64,000 bases of DNA from Gnetum montanum (taxonomy: Eukaryota; Streptophyta; Gnetopsida; Gnetales; Gnetaceae). A model generated the notes under the pieces. The model was given only the letters and a program-made list of their open reading frames with translations, was not told where the DNA came from and did no database searches. Below, piece after piece: positions 36,924 through 48,297 of the stretch (the stretch's first letter is position 1; each line of letters begins with the position of its first letter). The stretch is taken from positions 624,398 to 688,397 of the forward strand of contig MNCI01016273.1 in the NCBI GenBank assembly GCA_015680685.1, given 5' to 3'. Made by a program: the position numbers and the translations under genes.

Positions 36924-39900
36924 ATGTCTTCTTCTTCTTCTCACAAGAGCATTACACCACCTAGGGATCATACGAGAAATAGTCGGCAGTCTAAAACACA
37001 TAACCAAAATCAGCTAGTTCCTCAACAATATAGGGTGGTATATACTCATCTCAATGAGTAGATACCTAATTTTACTTTTATCCTTCATCAGGATGAACAA
37101 AGGCGCTAGAGAGACTTGCAAGGTAACATAGTGTTACCTCCAGATCGTGCAGTCCTCAACATGCTCCTCCGTGCTCTGGCATAGATAAGCATGATAGAAT
37201 TATATGTTGAATACATTTTAACATATTTTGACATGAGGGATTACCATTCCACATCTGCAGAACATTCAAGGGACTCAAGGTAGGGGAGCCAACATACATT
37301 GTTAAAGGGCAAGGAGGTCCTGCACGTCCTAAGCGAAACTAGAGATGGTGAACCACTTACAACAAGTTCTCTATCGAAAGATGTCCCCCGTCCTAATGAA
37401 AGTGAGGAGTTGGGGTATCAGAACCTATGCTTCATGATACAAAATCCTAGTTCTGATCCCTATGAACACCAATTGTTCATTGAGGGAACAACAACACATG
37501 ACAAGGATGGGCACTCAGATCGTCATCACGATCGGGGCCGAAGCCATAGAAGAGAAGGCAAGAAACATCATCATGGCGATGGTTCTCCTTATTCTTCCAC
37601 TTCAACACATCATTCACCCTCTCCTTCCACATTGGGGTGCAGTCATCAAGAGCATAACAGTGAGGATAAGGATAAGAGAAATGAGAGACCTCGACGAGAG
37701 AGTCGAGAGAGAGGATGAGGGCAGTCTAGAGTGTCTAGGCATGAACGAAGGGAAAGTAGGGAACAACATAGACATCATAGACATCATGAAAGAGATGATC
37801 ATGACTAACCCCTACTTGCCACCCGAAGCATGCTAGATATTATGAAGGCTATAAGAATCCCAACAAGGCATCAAAAAGATAGTCGGATGAAGCGCTTAGA
37901 CATGAATAACATCCCACGCTTCGAAGGGGGATACAACACGGATCTACAAAATAATTTATAGGCATTTCAGGATGCCTACACCTTGCAAAACATGGAAAAT
38001 GAGTGGCAGAAGCTGAAGTTATTTCCGAGGACACTCATAAAGGAAGTAGAGAGTTGGTACTGGTCCTTAGAGCTGGAAACCATCAGGAGGTAGAGTACTA
38101 TGTTAGAACTCTTCAACGAAAAATATCAAACGTACTCTAGAGTGTCTAACTTGTGTAAGTAGATCCAAGGATGGAAGAAAGGTACTCATGAACCCTTAGA
38201 TGCTGCCATGGACTGCTACTATGAATTGTTACATCATTGCTCGGGCCATGGTTATGCACAGCGGGATCAACTCTGCCACATCGTAGATGGGCCAAGGTAT
38301 GAAACTAGGAGAACTCTTGGGACTTATGCCCAAGGGAGACTATCAGAACTTAGATCCCATGAAATTCATAGACTATTGGAGCAAGTAGCCAAAGAAGAAG
38401 GGGAGCTACAAAAAAGGGAAAGTGTGGAAGAATATAACCATGATCCTTCCCTCTGGAAGAGGGGAGTGACATTTTGCGATGAAAAGGATGAGTCACCACT
38501 CGAAGAGTTGGTGAACATAAAAACCTTATGCTTTAGAAGCTGATAATGGAAGTATCAGCTAGGGTAGATGAAATATGGAGCTCCTTAGATAGTAAAATTG
38601 AAACTATCCTAAAGATTGTAGAGGAATCTAAGGAGGAACGAAGTAGTAACAAGGACAAGAAAAAGTTGAGAAATTCAGGCCCTACACATGACAAGGGTAA
38701 GGGGAAAAAAACTATTGCCGATGAGGTTGTGGACTCAGACACAGACGATGACGGTGGATGTGAGATCTACCAATATGACCATCCTAAAGGATGTTGTCCA
38801 ATCATCTCACATTTACAAGAGTCTAGGGTGTATGCACTTAACTCGAGACTCAACAGACGGTAGACACCTCGAAGGTTACCTTATCCCCAAGGTAATCTAG
38901 TATAGTTCCACCAACTGTTGATGTACTATCCAAGTGGAACTCCACCACAACCCATCGGGCAACATCAACAGTGGCAATACCCACAGCCATGGGGGATGCC
39001 ACTACCGAAACAACAATACCCTTACCAGCAACTTGATCCTTATGGTTACTATGGGCAACAGCTGATTTCTCCAAGTGACTCTATGGGTTACACAACTCCA
39101 CAATGTCACTACCAAGTTTGGGAGTACTTTAGAAGGACTCCTTCTCCTCTAGGAGATGCTCCACATCCATACCATCCTCCAAGTCCATCCTCCTCTCACA
39201 CACTGGTAGTTCCCATACCACCCACTCCAACAATGCAAGGGAAACTTCCCACTCAAGCGCAACAATGTAATGCTACGAGAGTTGTAAATCTTCAACCCGC
39301 TGTTGGTTCTGACAACCGCAAAAAGAGAAGACCTTTCTTTAGAACCAAAATCCTAGACAAGCTCTCACAACCACAAGCAGTTGAGTTTGTGCACGCTCAG
39401 GCTTCGGAGCTCCCTTCAAACCAATATCAGAGCTCAACAAATACGGTTATGTTAACACATACCATAATTGATTGGATCAAGGTAGGCCACATTTCCAAGA
39501 AATTCTCTGATCCTGGAAGCCCCCTAATATACCTCCAAGTCACCAGGAATGAACCACATAAGGCTCTTGTTGACTCAGGTTTTGGAGTCAACTTAATATC
39601 ACGAGAAATATATCAAGCCTGGAACCTACCACAACTTAAGAAGAGCAACATCCAACTAGAGCTAGTAGACCAATCTATCACCATTCCTTTAGGATTGGTG
39701 GAGGACATCATTACCACTGTGTGTGGTTGGTCATACCCAACCAATTTGTTGGTGATAGAAGTTAACAACAATGACAAAGGGGACTTCCCAATTATAATGG
39801 GAAGGGCATGGCTAAGCACAATAGACGCATGCCTAGGGATCCGTGATCTTTCCTTGGAAATATCTAAGGTAAAAATTTATGGAAAGATCGAGAAGAAGAA

Positions 39901-40012
39901 AGTTCCATGCATCACATACAGTAACTCATTAGGTGATGACATGGAGGAATGCTCTGCATCTCCTCCATGCAATAGGTGTGCCCTTGAAACTTTGAGACAA
40001 AGATGCCTGTAG
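36924..40012 (+). pseudogene. Gag with C-terminal retropepsin-like domain (element A)
   Basis: ATG at 36924 (MSSSSSHKS). Parts in order: N-terminal domain (GNIVLPPDR, RDYH), Ser/His-rich linker, Gag core (RLDMNNIPRFEGGYN at about 37893-37940, WQKLKLFPRTL, LFNEKYQTYSRV), a helical part (LLEQVAKEEGELQKRE), a Cys/His motif (CEIYQYDHPKGCCPIISH, 38759-38812), a Pro/Gln/Tyr-rich region, a basic patch (RKKRRPFFR), and a protease domain at about 39495-39900. The protease has the active-site box LVDSGFGVNLIS (usual DSGA or DLGA) and a flap-end-like IIMGRAWLST. About six stops and one frameshift near 38540 break it. The last part, 38918-40012, is open for 364 codons. Confidence 0.85.
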
Positions 40013-40254
40013 CAACCACACAACAAGTGGTAGACACCCCATGGTTGACAGCTAGTCGAAAGAGCAACTGAAAAATATGCATGGAACAAACTGGGGGAAC
40101 AACTCATGCCCATAATGAAGGCATAGATATATTAGACTATGAGTGTTGCCAACTTCTACCCCTTAATCTAAGAACATCAATTGGAAGAAGTTGGAAACTT
40201 TTAAGAAATTCAAATAGGCGTTCATTATTTCGGATCTCTCCCTTTCCATTAAGT

Positions 40255-40267
40255 CATGGGGGAGATG
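40255..40267 (+). other. Internal purine tract of element A
   Basis: CATGGGGGAGATG, same motif and position as in element 1. A second tract (CATGGGGGTAC) lies at 41670-41680, matching B at 26560-26570 (minus), and the terminal one before the 3' LTR is CATGGCAGTA (42213-42221). Confidence 0.5.
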
Positions 40268-40309
40268 CCCACCTATGCTAATCATTTGGGGCCCTCAGTT
40301 CTTTTTAAT

Positions 40310-40425
40310 TTTTTGTTTTACACGTTTTTTTTTCACAAGTTTTTGTTTTACAAGTTTTTGTTTTACACATTTTTGTTTTACATGTTTTTATTTTACACGT
40401 TTTTGTTTTACAAATTTCTTTAACT
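40310..40425 (+). repeat. 15-bp minisatellite (TTTTTGTTTTACACG units)
   Basis: About seven imperfect tandem units. Element 1 (about 600-700) and, on the minus strand, B (27780-27880) have looser versions at the same place. A (TG)n run follows at 40472-40495. Confidence 0.65.
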
Positions 40426-40880
40426 TTTTCTTGTTTTTGTTTTACAACATCGTTTATACCTTTTTCATTTCTTGTGTGTGTGTGTGTGTGTGTGTTATCC
40501 ATGTAATTTTGTCACCAATAAGTGTTCTTCATGATGGTATGAACTGTTTTTATAGTGATTGCTAATGTTTGGTTTTTACCTTTAAGTCATGATGTTGATA
40601 CTAAGGTATGTTTCTTTTGATATGACAGACAATGAGTCCACTTCATCCATACATCCACAACTTTCTATGGTCTCTCTTGGCTTGGAAATGTATAGTCCTT
40701 TCTAAATAAGAACTATAAATGAATCGGTGACTGGGCATTTCTCAAAATAAAGAAGGACTCAAGGATTGAAAAGGGTGTGACTCCAAGGGAACTTGATGCA
40801 TTTGTGTTGGCCATTCTCTTGGGTGCTTGGATGTTTTCTCCTTGAGTTTTCTTACCGTTTCGATGTTACCCAATCATTAG

Positions 40881-40981
40881 GAAGTCTTTGCATGCTGTGG
40901 TTCTCACACATAAACACATAAAACAAATAATAATAATAATAATAATAATAATAAAGTGAGAATTCAAAGCACACCCCTTAG
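40881..40981 (+). other. Conserved 3'-region hairpin of element A
   Basis: Arms TTCTCAC (40901-40907) and GTGAGAA (40956-40962) pair perfectly. The loop holds a (TAA)n microsatellite (about 40927-40954). The flanking boxes TCTTTGCATG and TTCAAAGCACACCCCTTAG are shared with element 1, B and D. Confidence 0.6.
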
Positions 40982-41830
40982 AAAAAATAATTCCTTGGGC
41001 TACAAGCACTGGTTATGGAACTAAAATAAAAATGTTCCCTATAATTAAGGCCATTCTCGCTTCCCATTCTCTTCTCCTTCATTTTTTCGGAATGGTGGTG
41101 GCTCTTGGGTGAAGGCATTCTTGTTACCTCAAGGGGATGGATTGGTCGGATGCATTAATGCAAAGTCACTGGATGTGGTTTGTTTGAGGCCAGACTTGGA
41201 ATGGGATCTGCTAAGTCACATTAATCATGAACTACACAAGGGGCTGTACACCACCTTGTTCTTGGGATTCCATTCCATTCTCTTCTCTCCATCCTTCTCT
41301 CCATTGTTCACCTCATTGCCGGTTGTATCATTAGTGTATATATTTTGGTGGATGCATTATTTTTTTTTGGTAAATTCTTGTGGTTAAGAATTAACTCCTG
41401 TTCCAAAGGACATTCCCAGAGCCTATGGACTCTTTGAATGTGGGTTTGTCAGGGCATTAAGGGCATGAGCCTACTTTGGGGAGGAACCATTGACATTCCT
41501 CTTTGGTGCACTAGTTAAATTCTTTCCCTTAACATTTTTGCAATCTATTTTATTTTGTTCATTTTCATCCTGAAATCCATTTCATCGATATTATAGTTGT
41601 ATATTTTTCTCCATCTTTCTTGTTCTTTTTCTTTTTCCATTCTATCGCTACCGGAGGTTCGCGATTAGTCATGGGGGTACAAGGGCCCAATTTTTTCGAT
41701 TTTCTCCTAACCCCTACACCTTCAGTAGTCACCGATATTATATCTCTAGATCTACAATCAGCCATACCACAACTCAGCCAATGGACCTTTCACCGAAGCA
41801 AGGTATCAATTGCATTATGATTCATTTACC

Positions 41831-41967
41831 CTTGTTAATATAAGATTGTGTTGTGTGTGCAGATGGCAATCATACAACAACGAATTGGATCTAGAGGGAA
41901 CACTTGGAATGGAGCGGTGCTGAAGCAACTATGCAAGGAGCAAGATCGATGGTGCACTTATGGATAG
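41831..41967 (+). other. Splice acceptor and short 3' ORF of element A
   Basis: GTTAATATAAG then GTGTGTGCAG with AG at 41861-41862, then an ATG at 41863 opening a 34-codon frame (MAIIQQRIGS...). It is the same place as the extra ORF of D and the small ORF of element 1. I do not recognise the peptide; it is probably the stub of a lost 3' ORF. Confidence 0.4.
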
Positions 41968-42221
41968 ATAACGAAAGCTGCAATCTTGGCGTTGGTAGCA
42001 GCAAAACTTCTTTCTCTCTCTTTCTTAGCTGCCAAATAAGGCCTAATGTCAAATGTAATAAAGTGTTCACTCTTGTTGTTATGAACACTAGTTTTGTCTT
42101 GTTCTGTAATGATGATCCATTCACATGTCATCCCATTAGTTCCATTTGAGTCAATAATCCCATACATTCCCAATATTTTGTAAGGAACTCGAGGATGAGT
42201 TTTCATTCACTCATGGCAGTA

Positions 42222-42994
42222 TGATGGGATGCGATATCGCATGGGCCACGAGAGATATCGCGGTTCGCCATCAAGTCTATAAATAAGAGGTAGCTCTCCC
42301 TTGTTTTCTCATCTAGATCTAGACCCTTAGTAACACTCTTGTAGTTTTACCTCTCCAGAGATAGAATATTTTCCATATGCCCACAGTAGGAGCTCCAAAG
42401 TGAACGGATCTTTCTTCGAGCAAATATTGTACCTGAACACATGTTTGTGTACGGCAATAAAGACGAACTTCTTGGATAAACCTTGCAGTGCATGGAATAG
42501 GCTAATTAGGATTTTATTTATTATTTGTCATTTAAATGCTTTATTAGTTATTAAATCTCTATCAACCCTTCTCTCCTAGTTAAGTGCCTCAGTACGATCG
42601 CTTCGAGCACGTGCGTTATGCTTGGTAATCCCAGCAACGATTAGCATTTGGTAACCAAGGTTGCATTGGTTCAGGGTATGAATGGTAAGTGGGAACGGAT
42701 GCTGACACTAGGTTAATTAAGGCTTAGTTAGTTAGTTAAAGTTAGCCAATTAGTCTCTTTAGCTTTCATCTTATTAGCATAGGAGATAAAATCGAAAAGA
42801 CATAAAAATCATATACCTTGGACTTACTTAACCATACACTGTGACAACTACAAGTAAGTCTGGGAAGATAACAAATAATTAACCTTAGGTGTTCCATGAG
42901 GCATGTAGGCACTTAGTCTGTGGAGTTCGACCGGATCGTGTGTGTTATGCTAGTATTTGTATGGTTGAGTGTAGGGTTACCTTGCCACTCATCA
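42222..42994 (+). repeat. 3' LTR of element A
   Basis: 773 bp, TGATGGGATGCG...CCACTCATCA. It differs from the 5' LTR by scattered substitutions, several in the GATATC palindromes (GCGATATCGC became AGATATCGC in the second). Confidence 0.92.
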
Positions 42995-43730
42995 GATGGA
43001 AACCATATCATGCAAAGACTTTAGCTTCTTATTATTGGTTGATAGTGGAATGGTGAGAAATCCATGAAAACACTCATGTAATCAAGAGGGTAGGAAAGCA
43101 TAGAGAGCATCAAATCCCCTTGAAGTCACATCCTTTTCTATCCATTTAATCCTTCCCAAGTTTGGAAACTACTAAGGTTACAAGTCTGTTAAAAGTTTCA
43201 TTAAGGAAGGGACCTCATATTTCCAAAACAAGAAACACCATAGAGTTTGTGGATGAGTGGATGACATGGACTCACTACCTTGTTTCATGAAAAGAAACCA
43301 TGTTTTAGTTATCAACATCAAAATTCAAAGATAGAATCTAGATATTAGTAGTCAAATAACATTATAGTACAAACCACCATCAATGGTAGCTACAACAACA
43401 CTATGCTTTGGTGACAATAAATGAAAAGAGGACAAACTTAAAAAAAAAGAAAAAGAAAAACACAAACCAAAATAAATTAAAATATAGAAGAAATTGTAAA
43501 ATATTTAAGAAAGAGAAAAATGTACTAAAAACGGTGTAAAACAAAAATTGAAAAAGCACTTATTAGTTCTTGGTTCAAGATGGGGAATCTCCCCCATGAC
43601 TACGTTCATGATTGGGACAAGAACTACTAAGTGGATTATATGCTTCCATACATTATTTGAATAGTTTGACATTCTTATTAGTGAGTCACTGGGTGTTCTT
43701 TGGTTTACTTGCTATTTTGTAGACCCAGTT

Positions 43731-46077
43731 TCACACACACTCTTGTTCTTTATGCTTGCTATGGGTTGGTGTAGGAATTGAGTGAACACTTTGAACCTTT
43801 AGCCCATAGTTACACCCTTTGTTATTATTAGTAATGCATGGAATGTTTTGTCTCTTCTCAATTATAGGTTTATCTTTTACATTTTGTGTTGGAGTGGTGA
43901 TAGTTGTTGGCTCTTGTGTAGGATTGGGAGACATTGTTTTTGCAAGGAAGGGTGTTTCACTAGATTGGTCTTGTGTTAGTTTTGAATATCTAGTAGATCT
44001 ATGCATCTTATTCACATGAGTGGGAACCATTCTAAAGAATGTACGTTTCCTAGATTTATGTGGAGATCTACTCACATGATTATTTCTATGTATGTTTATA
44101 GCACAAGTGACATTCTTTCATTGATAATGTTGTGCCACTTCCTACATTGTTGGTGATGGCATATGATTGAGAGAAGTATAAGAGTAGTGAGGATGTGCCT
44201 AAGGATAAGAGGTGCGAGATGGTGATCCCATAGGAGATGCTACAAATTGATGATATTTAGGAAGGTGGTAGTAGTGATTTGATGTAGAAGAAGTAGAATT
44301 ATTTGAGAAAATAGGTTGATGAACATAATACCTATGAGGGTCCAGCTGATAATAAGGGTATTGCTGGTTTGTTGGTGGCCTCCCCCATGATTGTGGGTTT
44401 TGCCATTATGATTGATAGTAGCGCTAAGGTTGATAGGGTGTCCTACTAGAATATTACTATTGGTTGTAGGACTATTTATAATTGCATGGTAGATATGGAA
44501 ATCCCTTAGGATTTTTCTTTTCTACCAATTGGGATTCAAAGAAAAAACCCCAAACTCTTGTAGATGTAACATAACTGGGTAGTAGCCCTTTGGATGTTCA
44601 TATTGGTAGATGTTACATTCATTATCCTCTTCTACACTTGAGTTTATAACCTCTTCTATAATAGCCATTTTTCCTTTTTGTTGAAAGGTGTTCCTATTTG
44701 TTTCATTGTTCTTTTTCCTCTTTTGTTTTTATCATTTGATTCTTCTTACATTACCTTTTCTCCTATGATTTCTAAGTAGGTTGTAAATTTTTTATTCATC
44801 AACTACCACATTTTAGCTAGCCTTGCTTCAAGCTTAGTATTAGCTATTTGTATTAGCAAGGTTTGTTGTGAAATTAACACATTAAGAGCTTCCTCTCTTT
44901 CCTTATTATACATATGGACTTCTCTTATTTGAAGAGGTTGGTTCTAGTTATATTTCTCAACACTCTTCCTTTTACATAGCTCTCCCTCTTCTTTTGCCAC
45001 CTACTCCACTAGCCTTTGTATCCAATGGGCTCTCAATTTAAATAGTTTTCCTTGGGTGTGGATCCCAAGGGTCTTCCTTGTTTGGTTACAAAGCCCATTT
45101 ATGATGTGGAGAAGTTCCTCTTTTTGAGAAAACCCATGACCTATAAATTTATGTAGAAGAGACTAGTATCTGTCCAAGGCCATATCCAAGGATTCATGAT
45201 TTCCATGCTTCCATTCTTGGATTTGTTTTCTCAGATTGAACACTCTCTCATAAGTTTGGTATTTTTCATTGAAAAGCTCAAGCATTGTAGATCATCGATG
45301 GATTGAATTAGACTCTAATGATCTAGATCAACTTTCAACTTCTTTTATGAGTGTTCTAGGGAAGAGCTTAAGCTTTTACCACTTACTCTCAATGTTCTAT
45401 AAGGCGCAGGCATCATGAAAGGCTTGTAAGTGATGTTGTGGATCAGAGTTATAGCCTCCCACAAATCTAGGGATGTTAGTCATATTAAGCCTTTTGATGC
45501 AACTTTCCCTTTGATGCTTGTGGGGTATTGTAAGTACCTCCATTATTTGCATCATGCTCCTAGTAGCCAACAAGGGTTCATCATCATTAGACATGTCATG
45601 ATGATGATTTTTATTTCTATTTGTCTAATAGTGATGGTCCTGCATATGCTCATTTTGATGTTTTTTATCTTGCTTTTCATTTCTACTGCTAGCTCCATCT
45701 TGACCCCCTAGTGTATCCTTATTTCTATACCTATGTTCATCTTCATTAGAAGACATTGAAGAGGAAGAGGAAGATGGTGAATTGGGAGAATCGCCATGGC
45801 TCATATAGTTCTCCCAATTGTCCATTGATGTATCCTTTCTAAATTTAGGGGAGGTCATAGGCCTTGAGGGCCTCCTTATTCTAGGACTTACTCCATCTCT
45901 TCTAGGATTATCTACATTAGTTGAACATAGTCTTTGCATGTAGTAGGGGTGAAAATGAGCATATGAAACCCCTGCATGAGGTTGGTCACTCTAACTTTCT
46001 TTAGTATGGAACCTATCATCTCTTCTATGAGTGTTCTCATCATACGATGCATTATTGGTCTTATATGAAGGAGACAT
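43731..46077 (-). pseudogene. Gag of element D, broken
   Basis: ATG at 46077 (MSPSYKTNN). Ser/Asp-rich linker, then the Gag core (RLNMTNIPRFVGGYNSD, PQHHLQAFHDACAL, WQKLKLFPRTL at about 45480-45360). Decayed helical part, a variant Cys/His motif (CNIYQYEHPKGYYPVMLH, 44617-44564, second Cys lost), Pro/Tyr-rich stretch, and basic patch (KSRKRTFFR). It ends with many Thr/Pro residues just before the purine tract; no protease follows. Stops are frequent in the middle. Confidence 0.8.
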
Positions 46078-46223
46078 GCTTTCAATTAATACCAAGTGTG
46101 ACTTAAAATACTAATATTTCCAAAAAGATAAATCATTAATACTATTACAATAATTGTTTAGTGATTTCACTATTGTCCTAAATAGTGCACGTAGCTAACT
46201 AAAGTCCCTAGCAATAGCACCAA

Positions 46224-47085
46224 TGATGAGTAGTGAGTATACCCTACACCTAATCATACAAATCACTAGTGTCCACTTCATGATTTGGTCAAATTTGGTA
46301 GACTTTAGTTTTCTAAGTACACTAGGATCTAGGAAGTGAATCTAACCATTGCAATCGTTGTTTTCTCAGTTTCACTTATGAAGTGCAAGTGTATGGTTAA
46401 GTGTAACTAAGGCATATGATATTTAGCATTTTATATTTTATGGTTTAAGTTGCCTAAGAACAAGAACAAGAATAAAGTAATTAAATGCTTGATTAATCTA
46501 ATAACTAGCTAATATTTAACTAATCCTAACATAAGCATCCATTTCCACTTGCCGTACACATCCTAAACATGTTATAGCACTCCTAGGTTACCAAGAATTT
46601 AGTGTTTTCTCAAAGTGATTATACTTATTTTTGCTATTTAATTGATATTAATCACTTAATTAAAATTTATTAAAGTAAAGTGCATGAATAATAAATGCAT
46701 AAGGAAACAATTATTCTATTCCAAGTGCTGTAAGGATTGATTATAAAATCTTGTCTTTATTACCGTTAACACTGAGGTGCTTAGGTACATTAGTGCTTGA
46801 ATAAAGATCCATACACGTCTTTGACTCCTACTATAGGAACCTAGAAAATATTCTAGCTTTCCCAAAAAAAAAAAAAAAAACTACAAGATCTTTGCTACAA
46901 CTAATGGAAGACTTCCATAATTGCAGTAGGTAGGTGCACATTTATAGGTGGTGGTAGGATGCCACGTTGATAGATACATGTCAATGTAGCAATCCCTATG
47001 TTGACAAGATCATATTGATAGGATCTTGTTGATGGGGTTGCATCAACAACATCCTGTCGATGTGGCCCAATGACACGATTCATCA
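46224..47085 (-). repeat. 5' LTR of element D
   Basis: 862 bp. On the plus strand it runs from TGATGAGTAGTGAG to GACACGATTCATCA. The adjoining primer site (minus strand TGGTGCTATTGCTAGGGACT) is a decayed form of the tRNA-Asp site. A poly-A run at 46863-46879 is not in the partner LTR. Confidence 0.85.
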
Positions 47086-47090
47086 ATGTT

Positions 47091-48297
47091 CACTTCCTTA
47101 ATAGTATTTAGGAAATGATAGTAGAATCTCCTTTATCTTAGTTCCTATGTTGGATGTAGCCTTTTCCTATTCATCAAATAAGGATGTATCAATGGATGAA
47201 GCCTCATAGCATGTTCTTCTATGCTTACAGAAATATTTTCAGCCACAAGACAAACTTCTTTTTCTTACAACTAGGATTGTAGGTTCTTGGTAATATTACC
47301 TAGTTGCATACATAATTGAAGAAGCAAGATACTAGGTAACATCATAAAATTTTGCTTACCTTGGTATCCTTCCTTGGATTATGAAAGAGATTAGAAGTGA
47401 CAACTTAGCTTGTTGTTGTTGAGCCTATGCATGAGGAGAAGTAGGCATAAGTAGGTACATCCCTGGGATCATCTAAAGATTTTGATAAGTACCTTGCTAG
47501 ATACCTTGGAAGTATGGATTTTTAGGGAACATTTGATAATATTACACTAGAGTAAGTTAGTTTCATGAAGTAGCATCCCAAGGATTTAGAGCTTGTCATT
47601 ATTGATACTATTGTAAGGGTTATAGATACACACTGCCTAGATAATAAGATCTAGTTGGATAAGATATTCTTCTTGCTTACTTTCTGTCAAGCTTGGGAAT
47701 CAAGGACATCCCAAATTATTCCATTTCACTAATCATATGAGACATGAACAAGTAGCACTACAAGTCATGAAGGTTTGCATAATAATCACAAGGATTTTCA
47801 TCATCAAAGAATGATATCTCTTCTTCTAGTTTAACTTTGTTAGATGAAGAAACTTTGGCCCTAGCCTTATTATCATTCTTTTTCTTATGCTCTAGAGAAG
47901 CAAAAACTTTGACTACAACATTAACAACCTTACCTTCAATATCTTTGAGGGTAGTTTGCATCTTTTTGTGCATTACATTCTATCTTTGAAGGTCTTTTTT
48001 AATTCTAACTTAGCCCTACATTAGAACTTGGATGACATTGGAAGGCTTGGATTTACCTTCAACCTTCTTGATCTCCTTCCTTCATAAAAGTCATGATTGT
48101 TCTTCTCTTTACTCTATCTATTTTACCACTTACTTTCCATTCTTATAATAGTATATAGTCACATCTTGATTTGGGTCACAAATTTTTTATGAATTTGGCC
48201 CATTGTGTACATATTTACACATTCTTTGATCTCTTATCTTAGGTCCTTTAGAATATGCATCAATTTCTCATGATGGAAGAAGCCATGATTTGGACAT
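47091..48297 (-). other. Element C upstream part (gag end, unrecognised)
   Basis: Continuation of element C after insertion D. A charged helical reading at 47973-47758 (minus) with CDYYANLHDL is the only sizeable frame. I cannot match it to a known Gag, so its identity rests on position. Confidence 0.35.

Larger units (their letters stand above)
36010..42994 (+). mobile_element. Element A: complete Gag-protease LTR element without RT
   Basis: LTRs 36010-36781 (772 bp) and 42222-42994 (773 bp), target repeat GATGG on both sides (36005-36009, 42995-42999). The tRNA-Asp primer site starts at 36783 (TGGCGCCGTTGCTGGGGAC, one mismatch to the expected sequence). Gag starts at 36924, and a protease-like domain ends at 40012. 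The internal purine tract (40255-40267) then follows with nothing resembling RT, RNase H or integrase in the 240 bases between. Nearly 2 kb of conserved 3' region leads to the 3' LTR. It inserted in the loop of the conserved hairpin of element D. Confidence 0.92.
31819..47085 (-). mobile_element. Element D: Gag-bearing LTR element with an extra 3' ORF, split by element A
   Basis: LTRs 46224-47085 (5') and 31819-32657 (3') are flanked by the exact repeat ATGTT (31814-31818 and 47086-47090). Removing A and its target repeat gives about 8.3 kb. Order on the minus strand: 5' LTR, decayed tRNA-Asp primer site (46222-46205), gag, internal purine tract (about 43597-43585), conserved hairpin region (split by A), splice acceptor (34641-34640), extra ORF (34639 to about 32930) and 3' LTR. 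No protease, RT or integrase is found. The LTRs are more diverged than those of A and B, so D is older; it inserted in element C just upstream of the protease. Confidence 0.88.
21860..48297 (-). mobile_element. Element C: old minus-strand Ty3/gypsy element split by later insertions
   Basis: The surviving pieces are 48297-47091, 31818-31225 and 25163-21860. They are separated by D (with A inside) and B. Each insertion has exact 5-bp target repeats, so the pieces can be placed in order: a gag-end-like part, protease (about 31770-31225), RT and RNase H (about 24800-23400) and integrase (about 23200-22000). The integrase signature (ALWAYQIAWKNPIAYTPFELVYE) is close to element 1 and to Athila/Tat-type elements. 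There are many stops. Its LTRs are not identified. Confidence 0.75.

Noticed and set aside
40275-40565. Frame rich in Phe-Cys-Phe-Thr repeats
   Set aside because: Direct translation of the 15-bp T-rich minisatellite and (TG)n run.
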